Notes: generated by a model not told the origin, from the letters alone. A stretch of 64,000 nucleotides of DNA from Emticicia sp965283955 (GCA_965283955.1 CBDIQW010000003.1:1-64000); one strand, 5' to 3'. Shown: positions 28,232-39,064, counted from the first letter of the stretch. A program made the numbers and translations.

Positions 28232-30383
28232 AAACCCAAAAAAGAGTTTTTCAAGAAGAAAGTTTTTAGCAATATCAGGCTCTGGTTTGGCAGGAACATT
28301 GGCTTTACTTTATTTTGGAAGAGGTCCCATCAGAAGAAAAATTAGTGATTTCACTTCTGAAATGGAAATAGCTGCCGATGTCTCTAATTTAGACCCCAAA
28401 TTATGGTTTGAGTTGAATGCCGATAATACCATCACATTAAAATCGCCAAAAGTTGAAATGGGACAAGGTATTTTTACGGGCTTTGCCATGCTTGCAGCAG
28501 AAGAATTAGATATTCAACTTGATAAAATAAAGGTAGTTCATGCTAATTCTAAAAATGGGGTTCTTTCAAATACTGGTGCAAGCAATAGTACTTCTTCCTT
28601 TTATGTAGTTATCCGAGAAGTTGCCGCAACCTTACGAGAAACACTCAAACTGCAAGCAGCTAAAACTTGGAATATTCCTGCGGCCACCATTTCTACAAAA
28701 GATGGAATGTTGATGGCAGGTGATAAAAAACTATCGTATGCCGACTTAGCCAAACAGAATACCAAATGGGAAACTGCCGAAAAACCTGTTTTAAGACCAA
28801 CCTCTACATTTAAATACGTAGGAAAAGAGCAAAAAAGAATTGATTTACCCGATAAAGTTCTTGGAAAAACTATTTATGGCATTGATACAACGCTGCCTGA
28901 TATGGTCTATGCTGTACTTTATAGCCCATATATAAATGGGAAATTAAAAAGTGTTGACACCATAAATGCTAAAAATACTCAGGGTGTCTTGAAGGTTATT
29001 GAAGAAAAAGATTGGGTTGGTGTGGTGGCAACTACCAGATTTGCGGCTGAATCGGCCATTAAAAAAATGAAAGCCAATTGGGATTATGACCCCAATATTA
29101 ACACCATAGCCATTGAAAAACTAATGACAGTAGGAAATGGGAATGAGGTTAATATTCAAAATGACGGAGACACCAATAAAGTACCAAATGAAGTAGTTAC
29201 TGGCGAGTTTCGCACCCCTATTGCTTATCATGCGTGTTTAGAGCCTTCAATTGTTGTGGCAGACTTTAAAGAAAATAAGGTAACACTTTATACTTCTTTC
29301 CAAAATCCGACCTACATTCAAACTTCGGTGTCAGAAGCTTTAGACATTGACAAAGAAAATATTGATATAATTCCTGCTTATTTGGGGGGTGGATTTGGGA
29401 GAAAAGCATTTAAAACCAATGCCGTAGAAGCGGTAAAATTATCAAAAGCCGTCGGAAAACCAGTCCATTTACTTTATACCCGTCAGCAAGAATTTCAAAA
29501 TGGGTATGTCAGACCCAACACCCATCATGTTTTAAAAGGGAAATTAGGTAAAGATGGGAATATCTTGGCTTTTGAACATGATGTTGCCACTGGCCCAATG
29601 GCATTTAAGGCAGTTCCTGCCATTGCAGAAACCATTTTAGGGGCGGATTTTATAGTGGCGGGTCATGGCTCTCGTTGTGCTTATCGCATTCCCAATATCA
29701 AAACCACAATTTGGCACAATAACCTACCTTTTGAAACCAGTATGTGGCGAGGTATTGGGATGTTTGCCAATACTTTCGCCATAGAAAGTTTTATGGATAT
29801 TTTGGCTCATCAAGCAGGTATTAATCCGCTCAAGTTTAGATTGAACCACTGCGAAAATACGGAAAAGCTAAAACGTAGAAGGAAAATACTTGAGCTTATC
29901 GGTCAAAAATCAGGGTGGAATAACACAAAACCAAAAGAAGTTGGACGTGGAATGGCTATTTGCGATGACCATAAAACAATTTCGGCAGCCGTAGTAGAAA
30001 TAAAAATTGAAGATGGTTTGATAAAAGTAAAAAACGTAATGCAGTTTATTGACCCTGGAAAAATTATAAATCCAGAGGGAATCAGACAGCAAGTAGAAGG
30101 AGCAACAATGATGGCAATTGGTGCTTCGCTTTACGAAAAAGGCACGATTGAAGACAGTCAATTTGTAGAAACTAACTTTCATTTATATAAGGTTGTTACA
30201 CTCCAAGATACACCTAAAATTGACGTCATTTTACATGAAGGCTCTGATAAACCTTCTGGGGTTGGCGAACCGCCAATTTCGCCCATTGCACCAGCCATTG
30301 CCAACGCCATCTTTGATTTGACAGGTATTAGACTCTTTTCTTTACCTCTGCAACAAGCTTTTGAAAATGCAAAAACATCGTAG
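28215..30383 (+). CDS. iorB: Molybdopterin-binding subunit of xanthine dehydrogenase-family oxidoreductase (IorB-like)
   Basis: About 722 residues from the chosen start METSNKNPKKSFSRRKFLAISG; the longer frame back to 28134 lies inside iorA. The Tat-like signal SRRKFLAISGSGLAGTLALL implies export of the folded cofactor enzyme with IorA. Molybdenum-domain signatures include VEMGQGIFTGFAMLAAEELD, AYLGGGFGRKAFKTNAVEAV and a C-terminal GVGEPPISPIAPAIANAI carrying the likely catalytic Glu. It oxidises an aldehyde or N-heterocycle; the real substrate is unknown. Operon with iorA and perhaps with the MBL gene 32 bp downstream. Confidence 0.92.
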   Translation: METSNKNPKKSFSRRKFLAISGSGLAGTLALLYFGRGPIRRKISDFTSEMEIAADVSNLDPKLWFELNADNTITLKSPKVEMGQGIFTGFAMLAAEELDIQLDKIKVVHANSKNGVLSNTGASNSTSSFYVVIREVAATLRETLKLQAAKTWNIPAATISTKDGMLMAGDKKLSYADLAKQNTKWETAEKPVLRPTSTFKYVGKEQKRIDLPDKVLGKTIYGIDTTLPDMVYAVLYSPYINGKLKSVDTINAKNTQGVLKVIEEKDWVGVVATTRFAAESAIKKMKANWDYDPNINTIAIEKLMTVGNGNEVNIQNDGDTNKVPNEVVTGEFRTPIAYHACLEPSIVVADFKENKVTLYTSFQNPTYIQTSVSEALDIDKENIDIIPAYLGGGFGRKAFKTNAVEAVKLSKAVGKPVHLLYTRQQEFQNGYVRPNTHHVLKGKLGKDGNILAFEHDVATGPMAFKAVPAIAETILGADFIVAGHGSRCAYRIPNIKTTIWHNNLPFETSMWRGIGMFANTFAIESFMDILAHQAGINPLKFRLNHCENTEKLKRRRKILELIGQKSGWNNTKPKEVGRGMAICDDHKTISAAVVEIKIEDGLIKVKNVMQFIDPGKIINPEGIRQQVEGATMMAIGASLYEKGTIEDSQFVETNFHLYKVVTLQDTPKIDVILHEGSDKPSGVGEPPISPIAPAIANAIFDLTGIRLFSLPLQQAFENAKTS

Positions 30384-30414
30384 TGGAACAGTAAAATTCA
30401 GCATTTGAAGAAAA

Positions 30415-31538
30415 ATGATAGAAGCTTGTGAGTCTGAAATGAAAAATGAAATGAATAGACGTACATTTATTGCATCATCCGTTGCTTTAGGAGGTGTTGC
30501 CTTTTTGGGGAAACTACAAATGAGCAATCACACACAAATCCCAATGATTACAAATCGAACAAATAACCCAGCATTAAAAACCATTTTACCTACTTGGGAA
30601 GGTACACCACTGGATAAAAATGGCTGTTTCATGAATCATGAATTTCCGAATTCTAATGATTTCTCGAAGGCCTTAAAGTGGATGACACAAAAGAATCCTC
30701 AAAAAGAATTAAAGAAAAACGATACATGGAAAATGCCCGTTATTACCGACGACGGATTTCTTAATTCGACGGAAGATATGATAGTATTTTTGGGTCATGC
30801 TACATTTTTTATTCGTTTGGGAGGAAAGCAAATACTTATTGACCCTGTTTTCGGTACTCTTCCATTTCAAAAACGATATACCGAATTTCCAATTTCAACA
30901 GATAAATTGGTGAATATTGATTACGTACTTGTGTCGCACGACCATCGTGACCATTGCGATGAGGATAGTATAAAATTGCTTCAAAAACAGAATCCCAAAG
31001 CCATATTTCTTACTGGTTTAAAAATGAAATCGGTATTAGGAAAATGGGCAAAAGCTAATGAAATTCAAGAAGCGGGTTGGTATCAACAATACAAACTTGA
31101 TGATGACCTCGAAATCAACTTTCTACCCTCTCGACATTGGTCAAGACGCTCCTTGAATGATACCAATAAACATTTATGGGGAGCATTTGTGATAAAAAGT
31201 AACGATAAAACAATCTATTTCGGTGGAGATTCTGGATATGGAAGTCATTTCAAGGAGGTAGGAAGTTTATTTCCAAACATTGATGTGGCACTAATTGGTG
31301 CGGCGTCTATTCGCCCCGCTGGTTTATGGCCGATAACCATCAAGACCCTGAACACGCCATTCAAGCATTCAAAGATACAAACGCCAAGATGTTAATTCCG
31401 TTTCATTACGGCACTTTTGATTTGTCGGACGAACCTTTATCCGAACCAGAAAATTTAATGAAACAATTGGCACAGAAAGATAAAATAGAAAATCATTTAA
31501 AATTAGTCAAACTTGGCGAAGTGGTTTCTTTAGTTTGA
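30415..31538 (+). pseudogene. MBL-fold metal-dependent hydrolase (UlaG/NAPE-PLD-like), one frameshift
   Basis: About 370 residues once joined. The N-terminus (EMNRRTFIASSVALGGVAFLG) looks like a Tat or Sec signal; the start may be 30439 or 30451 instead of 30415. Metallo-beta-lactamase motifs are VFLGHATFFIRLGGKQILIDPVF, VSHDHRDHCD (HxHxDH), FLPSRHWSRR, YFGGDSGYG and IPFHYGTFDLSDEPL. The pattern matches outer-membrane-lipid type MBL hydrolases that read LxxRHWSxR. The frame breaks at 31314-31317 (CCCC); one more C restores RPRWFMADNHQDPEHAIQAF, so this is likely a sequencing error or a very recent mutation. Follows iorB by 32 bp. Confidence 0.88.
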
Positions 31539-31590
31539 AAGTAAAAAAAGTATTCTAACCACGATAAATGGTAAATAAGATAAATATAAT

Positions 31591-32517
31591 ATGAAAAACA
31601 AAATTGAAAATTGGACAGCAAGTAATATCCCTCATAGAAGCGAAGGTTTAGCTGTAATAACAGGTAGTACAGAAGGAGTTGGCTATGAAGATGCACTGGC
31701 GTTGTCATTGGCAGGTTGGAATGTGATAATGATGGGGCGTAACTCGCAAAAAGGAGCTGAGTCGATTGCCAAGATAAAACAGGTTAATCCGAAGGCAAAA
31801 GTGAGTTTTGAAAAAATTGACCTTGCAAATCTTTCATCAATTAAAGATTTTGCTTTAAAAATGATTTCAAAAGGACAAGCTATCAATCTTCTAATAAATA
31901 ACGCTGGGGTAATGACTCCGCCCGAACGTCTCGAAACAGCAGATGGTTTTGAGTTACAATTTGGCACGAATCATATCGGACACTTTGCTTTAACAGCTCA
32001 ACTTTTACCTTTGTTAAGTAAAGCGAAAGATGCACGAGTTGTTACAGTTTCAAGCGTGGCGAATCGTGCGGGAAAAATTAATTTCGACGACCTTCAGTCG
32101 AAGTCTTCTTACACTCCTATGGTTGCTTACGCTCAATCAAAACTTGCTAATCTCATGTTTGCGTTTGAACTTCAAGGCCAAAGTGATATAAACGGTTGGG
32201 GCATTCTGAGTTTAGCCGCTCATCTAGGTGTTTCTCGTACCAATCTTCTTATAACGGGTGCTGGTAGATGGAGTTTTGCTGGAATGATGCGAACGCTTTT
32301 CCCTTTTTTATTCCAAGCACCAGCCCAAGGAGCATTGCCAACTTTATTTGCGGCTACTTCACCAGATGTAATAGGAGGTTCGTATTATGGACCTAACAAA
32401 ATGAGCGAAACTCGTGGATTTCCTTCACTTTCACAAATACCTGTACAAGCAGAAGATGAAAATGTGGCTGCAAAGTTATGGGAAGTATCGTTACAATTAG
32501 CAGATGTTAAATTTTAG
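31591..32517 (+). CDS. Short-chain dehydrogenase/reductase
   Basis: 308 residues. Classical SDR features: cofactor motif VITGSTEGVGYEDALALSL (about 23-41), LLINNAGVMTPPE (NNAG), catalytic VSSVANRAG (Ser) and YAQSKLANLMF (YxxxK). It resembles retinol dehydrogenase/WW-domain oxidoreductase-like SDRs. First gene of a small module with a DoxX-like membrane protein and an AraC regulator, whose arrangement recurs around 40051-43303. Substrate unknown. Confidence 0.92.
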   Translation: MKNKIENWTASNIPHRSEGLAVITGSTEGVGYEDALALSLAGWNVIMMGRNSQKGAESIAKIKQVNPKAKVSFEKIDLANLSSIKDFALKMISKGQAINLLINNAGVMTPPERLETADGFELQFGTNHIGHFALTAQLLPLLSKAKDARVVTVSSVANRAGKINFDDLQSKSSYTPMVAYAQSKLANLMFAFELQGQSDINGWGILSLAAHLGVSRTNLLITGAGRWSFAGMMRTLFPFLFQAPAQGALPTLFAATSPDVIGGSYYGPNKMSETRGFPSLSQIPVQAEDENVAAKLWEVSLQLADVKF

Positions 32518-32629
32518 CATCAATAGTTTTTTCTTGATGATTAACAATTTGGAATAATGCTATAAAACCTCGATTAAAAAGCAATATTGTCTATATTTAT
32601 AGTTTACAAATCACATAAAACTAAATAAA

Positions 32630-32980
32630 ATGATAAAAAATATAATTTCATTAGTCCTTTTGATAGCTTCGGCTGGGTTAAAGTTCAAACATGGTTTAGA
32701 TTCTTTCAAAACGCCTACAATTGAACAACAAAAGATGATTGCACAACTGGGGCTGAACGAGTCCAGTATGAAATATATGGGCATTTTGGGCATTTTGATA
32801 GCAGTGCTTCAGCTCATTCCTAAAACTTTCTTTTTGGGTAATTTATTAAACGCCTTTGTTATTATTACAATCATGGCATTTGCCATAAGGGTAGAAAATT
32901 ATAAGATGGTATTGATTGAAATTCCTTTTTTGATAATGCCTTTGGTAATGATTTGGCTTAAATATCCGTTCAAAAATTAA
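32630..32980 (+). CDS. DoxX-like small membrane protein (copy 1)
   Basis: 116 residues with four hydrophobic helices and the internal motif YMGILGILIAVLQLIPKTFFLGNLLNAF. About half of its residues match the product of 41896, especially IPKTFF.GN and NYK..LIEIPF. DoxX-like proteins are inner-membrane proteins of poorly defined redox function. Followed after 13 bp by an AraC gene, so probably an operon. Confidence 0.8.
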   Translation: MIKNIISLVLLIASAGLKFKHGLDSFKTPTIEQQKMIAQLGLNESSMKYMGILGILIAVLQLIPKTFFLGNLLNAFVIITIMAFAIRVENYKMVLIEIPFLIMPLVMIWLKYPFKN

Positions 32981-32993
32981 ATCCATTTATTAA

Positions 32994-33902
32994 ATGCAAA
33001 GTTTACCTCCTATACGAATAAAAACCATCACAGATGGTCATAAAGTGGCTGGTCTTGAAAAACCAAATCACCCACTCATTAGCCTTGTGGACGTATCTCA
33101 ATTTAAAAATCATACCGAAGTGAATTCGGTTATTTTTGATTTCTATGTAATTTCTATAAAACGTGGCTGCGATAATTTAATATATGGTCAGCAAAAATAT
33201 GATTTTGATGAAGGATTAATGGCATTTATGTCACCTGGTCAAATATTACGAGGGGAAGCAGGTGGCACCCCTCCTAACCTTCAAGGATGGATGTTATTTA
33301 TTCACCCAGATTTTTTGTGGAATACCTCATTGGCTTCAAAGATAAAGAAGTATGATTTTTTCAATTATGCTGCCAATGAGGCACTTTTTCTTTCTGAAAA
33401 GGAGGAAGTAATAATCAATGGAATAATAGAAAATATACGCCAAGAATATAATTCAAACATTGATACTTTTAGTCAAGAAATTATTATTTCTTACATCGAA
33501 ACTCTCCTAAATTACGCTCAAAGGTTTTACAACAGGCAGTTTATTACTCGAAAAAAAACAAATCACCAAATATTGGAGCAGTTAGAAAATATACTCAATC
33601 GTTATTTTGAGGATGAAGAAATGATTTCAAAAGGTCTTCCCACTGTCCAATATGTTTCAGATAAACTCAATCTCTCAGCAAGCTATTTGAGGGGGCTTCT
33701 CACCTCACTTACAGGTCTCAGTACGCAACAGCACATTCATGAGAAATTAATATCAAAAGCTAAGGAAAGATTATCAACTACCGAATTATCGGTAAGTGAA
33801 ATTGCTTATGAATTAGGTTTCGAGCATCCACAATCCTTTAGCAAATTATTTAAAACCAAAACGTCGCTTAGCCCATTAGAGTTTAGAGAAAGTTTTAATT
33901 GA
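32994..33902 (+). CDS. AraC-family transcriptional regulator (paralogue B)
   Basis: 302 residues with the same architecture and many identical blocks as the regulators at 20564 and 39065 (YGQQKYDFDEGLMAFMSPGQ, FIHPDFLWNTSLASKIKKYDFF, LSVSEIAYELGFEHPQSFSKLFKTKTSLSPLEFR). N-terminal cupin-like sensor, C-terminal HTH pair. Last gene of the SDR/DoxX-like/AraC module, likely its regulator. Confidence 0.93.
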   Translation: MQSLPPIRIKTITDGHKVAGLEKPNHPLISLVDVSQFKNHTEVNSVIFDFYVISIKRGCDNLIYGQQKYDFDEGLMAFMSPGQILRGEAGGTPPNLQGWMLFIHPDFLWNTSLASKIKKYDFFNYAANEALFLSEKEEVIINGIIENIRQEYNSNIDTFSQEIIISYIETLLNYAQRFYNRQFITRKKTNHQILEQLENILNRYFEDEEMISKGLPTVQYVSDKLNLSASYLRGLLTSLTGLSTQQHIHEKLISKAKERLSTTELSVSEIAYELGFEHPQSFSKLFKTKTSLSPLEFRESFN

Positions 33903-34137
33903 AATTAATTTTTATCAGACAAAAGAGTGAGTTGTTTGTAAAAAGAACTTTTGGACCGAGTAGTTTTTAGTAGAATAACAAAAGACTTTCAAGGACAAAA
34001 GGGTATTCTTCTTCTGTTGTATTGGTTCTTTCAACTAACTCAACAGGACTGCTATGAAGGTTATGAATATATCTCAATTTGAAAATTACTAACAACCAAA
34101 GCTATGCTCAAACACATAGCTTTGGTTAATATCAATT

Positions 34138-35169
34138 TTACTTTCCTAATTTAGCTAATACTTTCTCTAATAGTGCTTTGGTAGCTCGAATGCCATCGTC
34201 ATTGGAAAGATAGGAATTGTCACCGCCCATATCTCGTAATAAACCACCTTCATATTCTACGCCCACATATCCGCCAGTCCAACCAGAATTTTTGATGATT
34301 GTAAACATCTTCATGAAATCGGTATCTAAATCCATCCCATTGGCATCAAACTTATGGGTTTTAGCACTTATACCTTTAGCAAACGGCATCATTTTCTTAA
34401 CGCCTTCATATTTATCATATTCTTTTAGACATTTAGTCGCAATGATACTCTTGATGTCCATGGCAGCAGGTTTGGTCCTTTCGGCACAGAAATTCCCAAA
34501 ATCTGGGAGAAACCCTTTATTTTTAGCAGGAATTTGTTTCATAATACCCACCAACCAATCAGCATCAGTAGAATAACTAAAATGATTTTCAACAATTACA
34601 TTGATTCCCATTTTTCCTGCAAATTCGACTAATTTAGTATATCCATCAACGGCTGCTTTGGCTACAACTTCTTTTGTGCCTTCTTCTGGTTTGCCCGACA
34701 ACATGGCCATCGTATCACCTAAGTTTACTCTAATAGCACTGCATCCTAAAAATTTAGCTGCTTCAACCCATGCATAATGACTTTCTACAGCCTTTTGTCT
34801 TGTTTTGTCGTCGAGAGCAGTAATATTTTCTCCATCAACCATAATTAAATGGTTTTTAACACCTAAATCATCGCATCGTTTTTTGAGTTCTTGTAGGTAT
34901 TTTTGGTCGGTATGTTTGTTGTTGAAAAATCCAGAAACGTATTCCAAAACGTTTATATTATGTACTTTTTTTGCTCTTTCGGGAAAATCCAAGTTGGTCA
35001 TTTTACCAGTGTATAGTTCAGAAGCAAAAGAAAATTCGGCTAAAGAGATTTCAAAAATGAAAGGTTTTGCGGTATTTGCCAATATTTCATTGGGCAAAAT
35101 ACTTGAAAGACCAAGCCCAGCGGTGGCTAAGCCTAATTGGTGAATAAACTGACGACGAGAATTTTTCAT
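34138..35169 (-). CDS. Sugar phosphate isomerase/epimerase-family protein, exported
   Basis: 343 residues. Twin-arginine signal MKNSRRQFIHQLGLATAGLGLSSIL, then an AP-endonuclease-2/xylose-isomerase-like TIM barrel with IRVNLGDTM, VIVENHFSYSTDADW, LPDFGNFC and YVGVEYEGG, where the acidic and His residues suggest a metal site. Such exported epimerase-like proteins are frequent in Bacteroidota sugar clusters, often without known substrate. It lies 26 bp downstream of the PQQ sugar dehydrogenase on the same strand, so the two are probably one operon for extracytoplasmic sugar oxidation. Confidence 0.9.
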   Translation of the reverse strand: MKNSRRQFIHQLGLATAGLGLSSILPNEILANTAKPFIFEISLAEFSFASELYTGKMTNLDFPERAKKVHNINVLEYVSGFFNNKHTDQKYLQELKKRCDDLGVKNHLIMVDGENITALDDKTRQKAVESHYAWVEAAKFLGCSAIRVNLGDTMAMLSGKPEEGTKEVVAKAAVDGYTKLVEFAGKMGINVIVENHFSYSTDADWLVGIMKQIPAKNKGFLPDFGNFCAERTKPAAMDIKSIIATKCLKEYDKYEGVKKMMPFAKGISAKTHKFDANGMDLDTDFMKMFTIIKNSGWTGGYVGVEYEGGLLRDMGGDNSYLSNDDGIRATKALLEKVLAKLGK

Positions 35170-35195
35170 ATTTTTATGTTTAACTATTTTGAGAA

Positions 35196-37926
35196 TTATT
35201 CTGAAATAAAAGTTGCAGTAAGTGGTACAAACAACGCCCCTTTCGATTTATCGTTTTTGAAAACAAAATAAAGTGTATGAATACCATTGACGGGCGTAAT
35301 AGGAATTTTATAAGGAACTGGTTTCGATTTTCCATTAAATAAATTGGGGTCATCTTTGGGATGAACAAACTCACTTTGGCCATAAATTGGTCCATCGGGC
35401 GAATCAAGATGAACTTCAACGACTCCCCCTTGTGAATTTAGTTGTTGAACAGGTGCTACTATGGTCATCTCAAGGCGAGTAATACCTTTTAGGTCGATAT
35501 TATTGAAACTCAAATTACTATTAGCTGCTGTCACAATTGGTAAATCCATGGTGCCTGTTTTATATCTCATTATACCTTTGGTCATCGCATCGGCAGAACC
35601 AAGTGCCAACACTGGATTTTTCAAAGTGATGGTTTTTTCATGAGATAATGCTCGCATGCCATTGGCTCCTTTATCAGTATAAGATGCTGTAAGTTTATAG
35701 ACGCCTTTGCTTGAATCAAGTCCTGAAGGTATTTTAAATGCTAACTGTCCGTTTGTAGGCAATAATTTGGGTGCTTTTTTCTCTTCACCCAGACTTAAAA
35801 TATATTCGACCATTTGCTTAGCTTCCGGAAGTCCAACACTTGGATGAGCCGACATCGCCACTTCGCCCCAAACTCCAGCACCGCCTTTAATGATTTTCTG
35901 CGAAAGCACATCTATGGCAGTTGAGCTGGATTTGTACTTTTTAGAAACCTCAACAAACGATGGCCCGACCGACTTTTTATCTTCAAAATGGCAGGCTTTG
36001 CAGTCGCTGGCTGCTATCAAATTTTTACCTGCCGTAAACGTAGATGGAGAAAATTGATGTCCTGTTACTTCTTCGCTATTATCTTCAGAATCTTGGTAAT
36101 TGGCCATAAATTTTACATTTGAAGGCAAAATTCGTTTATCCGCCAAGCTACCATCTTCTTTATCTGTCACATTGACATTATATTTAATTTTTTTGTTGGG
36201 GAAAAAGAAGGTTTTGTTCCCCTCTGTTATATCTAAAGAAACCTGTGGAGGTTCATTTCCAGCCACCAATAAAATTTCGCTCGAATTCTTCAAACCTTTG
36301 GCATCGGTTGCGGTGAGAATCGCTTTGTATCTACCTACGGTTTTGAATACAAACTGTGGGTTTTTCTCTTTCAAAAGTGCTACAACAGCTCCTTTATTGT
36401 TTATCAGTTTCCATTCGTAGCTTAGTGAATCACAGTCAAAATCAACCGTTCCTTCTGCTGAAAACTGAACTTTTAAGGGCAAAGCTCCCGCTAATTTATC
36501 GGCAGAAGCCATAACTTTTGGTTTTCGATTGCCTCCGTTGTATTCGATACGTACCAATTTCGATTCAGGGTTAGCCATAAACCAACCTTGACCATATTCG
36601 AGCAAATATAAATCGCCGTTTGGGCCAAAAGCCATTTCTATGGGGTGTTCAAGTTTTAGGTTTGGAAGAAACCTCTCCATTTTTGAATATTCCCCCTTTT
36701 CGTTCATCGTAACGGCAATTATCCAATCACGCATCCACTCATAAATAAACAATTTGTTTTCATAATAGTCAGGAAATACTCTTGTGGCATTGGGGAAGTC
36801 GGCTTTATGAAAAACTGGACCAGCCATGGCACTTCTACCGCCCGAACCTAACAATGGGAATTGCTTAGACTCGCTTGCAGGATACCAAATGAAAGCCTTT
36901 TGAGCAGGTGGAATTTCTTGTAATCCAGTGTTATTCGTAGAATTATTGATTGGCTTTTCAGGATTAAATTTGTTTCCTGATTTTCTGGTTTCAAAATCAA
37001 AATCCCAAAATGCTTTGTTGTCCCCAACAAAATACGGCCAACCAAAATTGCCTGACTTTCGGGCTTGTCCAAACTCATCTTCTGCGGCTGGCCCCAAACC
37101 AGTAGAGTCTGTCCCAGCATCGGGGCCTACATCGCCCCAGTACACGAAACCTGTTTTTTTATCTACTGATATCCTGAAAGGATTTCTGTGTCCCATAGTA
37201 TATATTTCTGGGCGAGTTTTTGGAGTATTTTTAGGAAAAAGGTTTCCTTCAGGGATGGTATAGGTTCCATCAGCTTCTGGATGGATTCTCAGAATTTTAC
37301 CTCGTAAATCATTGGTATTACTCGACGATTTTTGGGCATCAAAGGCCGACCTACCGGCACGCTCATCAATTGGAGAATATCCATCTGAGGCACGAGGACT
37401 CGTATTGTCGCCAGTAGATAAGTACAGGTTTCCAGCAGCATCCCAATCGATCGAACCACCCGATATGACAGCAGTCTGTTCGCTGTGTGGGTATTTCAAG
37501 GATAACTTTTTTAGACGAAATGTCTAAAGTATTATTGATAAAAGTATAACGTGCCAATATATTTTTTGCCTCGGAACCAGCTGGCGAATAATACAAATAT
37601 ACCCAGTGATTTTTTGAAAAATTAGGGTCGATATTTAATCCTAAAAGCCCATCTTCGGCCTCAGATTCTACTCCTTCAGTATTTCTATAGGTGGTACTCA
37701 CTGGTATAGTTACAATGGTCGATGTCTTTTTTGTTGTATTATTAAACAATTTTACTGCTCCGTGTCGCTCAATGAATAAGACATCCTCGTTGGGTAAGAC
37801 CGCCAACTCCATAGGTTCATTTAGGTTTTGTGCTAATACCACTTTTTCAAATCGGTTTTCTTCAGGTGTTTGCGAAAAACCGAGCTGTGGTACAAAAGCG
37901 ATAAGAAGAAATAGAAAATTTCTCAT
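35196..37926 (-). pseudogene. PQQ-dependent sugar dehydrogenase with PKD, cytochrome c and CBM-like domains, one frameshift
   Basis: The joined product is about 910 residues. Order: signal peptide (FLFLLIAFVPQLGFSQ), glucose/sorbosone dehydrogenase propeller (EDVLFIERHGAVKLF, DGLLGLNIDP, YWGDVGPDAG), PKD-like domain (about 430-520), cytochrome c with haem motif CKACH, and a C-terminal beta-rich carbohydrate-binding-like domain (VEVHLDSPDGP). It oxidises a sugar or alcohol and may pass electrons internally to the haem. The frame breaks at 37459-37461: deleting one G of GGG gives CCHIGGSIDWDAAGNLYLSTGD, so it may be intact in nature. It shares a promoter region with the divergent Nudix-type regulator, which has two operator candidates. 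Confidence 0.9.
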
Positions 37927-37951
37927 AAAAATTATTATTAAACTTTCTTAA

Positions 37952-37968
37952 TGTGTATAAATTACGCA
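37952..37968. promoter_or_regulatory. Candidate Nudix-regulator operator 1
   Basis: TGTGTATAAATTACGCA, an imperfect dyad, preceded by TTTCTTAA. The same string recurs 38 bp away. The spacing from the sugar dehydrogenase start (26 bp) would block its transcription. Confidence 0.6.
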
Positions 37969-37989
37969 ATAATAATATAATTTTCTTAA

Positions 37990-38006
37990 TGTGTAATATT
38001 TACGCA
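37990..38006. promoter_or_regulatory. Candidate Nudix-regulator operator 2
   Basis: TGTGTAATATTTACGCA, arms TGTGTAA/TTACGCA around three bases (one mismatch), preceded by TTTCTTAA as in copy 1. It lies 38 bp before the regulator ATG, so autoregulation is likely. NrtR-type sites are also GTnnA-type dyads. Confidence 0.62.
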
Positions 38007-38043
38007 CAAAAAAATTAATTTTGTACCCACAACGAATTTTTAG

Positions 38044-38805
38044 ATGAGCAATATTTTAAAAAATATATTAGAAAGGTCACTTAAAGAAGTATCGATAGAC
38101 TTTGTGATTTTCGGTTTTAATGGAGGCGAGTTGAAAGTATTGCTTTTAAAATGGAAAAATACCGACAAGTGCAGCCTACCAGGAGGACGGATTTTTCCTG
38201 ATGAGAATCTGAACGATGCTGCCGTCCGAATATTGGTAGAACGAACAGGTTTAAAAATCATTATTTTGCAACAATTTCATACTTTTGGAGATGTAATTCG
38301 CTATAAGAATTACAGTAAATCTGAAACCTATAAGTACCTTGAGACAGCATTTGGTGGTTCGTTTAAGACAGGCGAATCATTGGGTAGGGTAATTTCGGTG
38401 GGTTATTATGCGTTGCTCGATTTTGAAAAAGTAACTGCAGTACCAGATTTAGTTACAGACGAATGTAAGTGGTATCAAATTTCAGAATTACCATTATTAC
38501 TTTTTGACCATAACGAAATGGTAGAAAAAGCCCTTAAAACTTTAAGAAAAGATATTAGATTCATGCCGATTTCTAATCTTTTACCAGAAAAATTTACTAT
38601 TTCAGAGATACAAAAATTGTATGAGACTATTCTCAGTAAACAATTTGACAGACGAAACTTTCATAAATCGTTAGTCAACCAAGATTTTTTAATAAAACTG
38701 GATGAAAAAAGGATTGGCAACGCCAATAAAGCCCCACATCTTTATAAATTCGACACGCAAAAATATTTGGAGCATTGGAAAGTGGTATTGACTTATAAAG
38801 GCTAA
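38044..38805 (+). CDS. Nudix-domain transcriptional regulator (NrtR-like)
   Basis: 253 residues: N-terminal Nudix-fold domain (about 15-150) and C-terminal winged helix (about 165-235, FTISEIQKLYETILSKQFDRRNFHKSL). The Nudix box region GGRIFPDENLNDAAVRILVERTGL lacks the REUxEE glutamates (RILVER instead), so hydrolase activity is probably lost and the domain is a ligand sensor. This is typical of NrtR-family regulators of sugar and NAD genes in Bacteroidota. Divergent from the PQQ sugar dehydrogenase with two dyads in between, so it probably controls sugar oxidation in response to a sugar or nucleotide-sugar; the ligand is inference. Confidence 0.92.
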   Translation: MSNILKNILERSLKEVSIDFVIFGFNGGELKVLLLKWKNTDKCSLPGGRIFPDENLNDAAVRILVERTGLKIIILQQFHTFGDVIRYKNYSKSETYKYLETAFGGSFKTGESLGRVISVGYYALLDFEKVTAVPDLVTDECKWYQISELPLLLFDHNEMVEKALKTLRKDIRFMPISNLLPEKFTISEIQKLYETILSKQFDRRNFHKSLVNQDFLIKLDEKRIGNANKAPHLYKFDTQKYLEHWKVVLTYKG

Positions 38806-38836
38806 TTTGTAAAATTAATTTGGTGGTATTGCTAAC

Positions 38837-38950
38837 TCAATTAAAACTTACCCTAAATTCAACAGGACTTTGCCCTACTTTGCTTTTAAATAATTTACTG
38901 AAAGATTGAGGGAGTTCAAACCCTAAATAATAAGGGATTTTGCCAAACTT
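38837..38950 (-). pseudogene. AraC regulator C-terminal fragment
   Basis: Reading leftward, about 37 codons give LGFELPQSFSKLFKSKVGQ then SPVEFRVSFN and a stop at 38837. This is the last recognition-helix region of the AraC paralogues at 39065, 32994 and 20564. No further upstream homology is in frame. It lies about 110 bp beyond the end of the complete paralogue, so it is a tandem-duplication remnant. Confidence 0.75.
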
Positions 38951-39064
38951 AGGATTTATATTTTGAGTTAAAATAAGGCTTCTAATATTTCGACAGGCTG
39001 ATGCAGTAAAAATCTAAGGTTGAAAAATGTGTAGATTCTTCTTGTTTGAGTATATATACTTTTA

